NCBI GenBank assembly: GCA_943325745.2
Contig: CALPQP020000039.1
Span: 1 to 7,163, forward strand
Length of the DNA: 7,163 bases
Source: Gulosibacter massiliensis
GTDB lineage: Bacteria; Actinomycetota; Actinomycetes; Actinomycetales; Microbacteriaceae
Direction of reading: 5' to 3'
Notes under the pieces: model-generated
Database searches by the model: none
Told to the model about the DNA's origin: nothing
The model's input: the letters and a program-made list of their open reading frames with translations, nothing else
Program-made: the position numbers and the translations under genes
Shown here: in pieces, positions 7,014-7,163 of the stretch
Layout of the letters: each line of letters begins with the position of its first letter
How positions within the stretch are numbered: position 1 is the stretch's first letter

Positions 7014-7163
7014 TCATACATCGATAACGTGAACGAGGGTGTCGATGAACCCCTCGAAGGTAGTCGAATTCTTAATTACTTCCGTCATGCGTGCTCGATC
7101 CGAGAAGACGTCGACGAATTGCTCGAACACCTCTTGGAACTCCTCGCGCCCGCTTGCGGCGAA
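7014..7163 (-). CDS. Unidentified protein, C-terminal 49 residues
   Basis: An open frame enters from the right edge of the window and ends at TGA (7016-7014). The visible end runs from FAASGREEFQEVFEQF to FIDTLVHVIDV. It is acidic and rich in Phe, with Phe at visible residues 9, 13, 16 and 20, which fits an amphipathic helix. I do not recognise the family. The GC content of this 150-base stretch is about 53% by hand count, lower than the neighbouring genes. The gene converges on the tRNA-Val gene with a gap of 5 bases. The end does not resemble a tyrosine-recombinase C-terminus. That it is a real gene is supported by the unbroken frame and the absence of a better frame on either strand here, but the stretch is short. 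Confidence 0.6.
   Translation of the reverse strand, partial: FAASGREEFQEVFEQFVDVFSDRARMTEVIKNSTTFEGFIDTLVHVIDV

Noticed and set aside
7014..7163. The gene end beside the tRNA as an integrase
   Set aside because: The visible 49 residues lack the C-terminal His and Tyr motifs of tyrosine recombinases and do not resemble serine recombinases.
1..7163. CRISPR arrays, insertion sequences, direct repeat arrays, rRNA or riboswitches
   Set aside because: Reading through both strands, I saw no regularly spaced repeats, no transposase frames, no rRNA sequence and no leader long enough for a riboswitch. All gaps between genes are 120 bases or shorter.

Overview
The window looks like core chromosome of a high-GC Gram-positive bacterium, most likely Micrococcales and probably Microbacteriaceae. 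I judge this from a GC content of roughly 58-60% (estimated by eye), the actinobacterial type of AceE and FabF, a DUF3145 gene beside the fab cluster, and the FabD-FabH-ACP-FabF gene order. No strain can be named from the sequence alone.

Layout, left to right. A DUF3145 gene (50-562, +) converges on and slightly overlaps the end of a five-gene block on the minus strand. In transcription order that block is aceE (pyruvate dehydrogenase E1, 6814-4088), fabD (4078-3164), fabH (3167-2160), acpP (2099-1851) and fabF (1778-549). Beyond aceE is a 120-base divergent spacer with candidate promoters, then a tRNA-Val(UAC) gene (6935-7008, +). Five bases past the tRNA is the 3' end of an unidentified minus-strand gene that runs off the window (7014-7163).

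How the genes work together. AceE starts the conversion of pyruvate to acetyl-CoA. FabD loads malonyl groups onto ACP (acpP). FabH condenses a primer acyl-CoA with malonyl-ACP, and FabF carries out the later elongation condensations. The block therefore links the entry of carbon from glycolysis to initiation and elongation of type II fatty acid synthesis. Junctions are tight: 9 nt between aceE and fabD, and an ATGA overlap between fabD and fabH. acpP seems to be set apart, with a promoter-like sequence in front of it and a strong stem-loop behind it.

I found no novel defence, mobile or biosynthetic system. The points most worth checking are the absence of the PucR-type regulator gene that commonly lies between aceE and fabD in actinobacteria, the control signals around acpP, a Thr at the acyl-channel position of FabH, the 14-nt convergent overlap of fabF with DUF3145, and the lower-GC unidentified gene end next to the tRNA.
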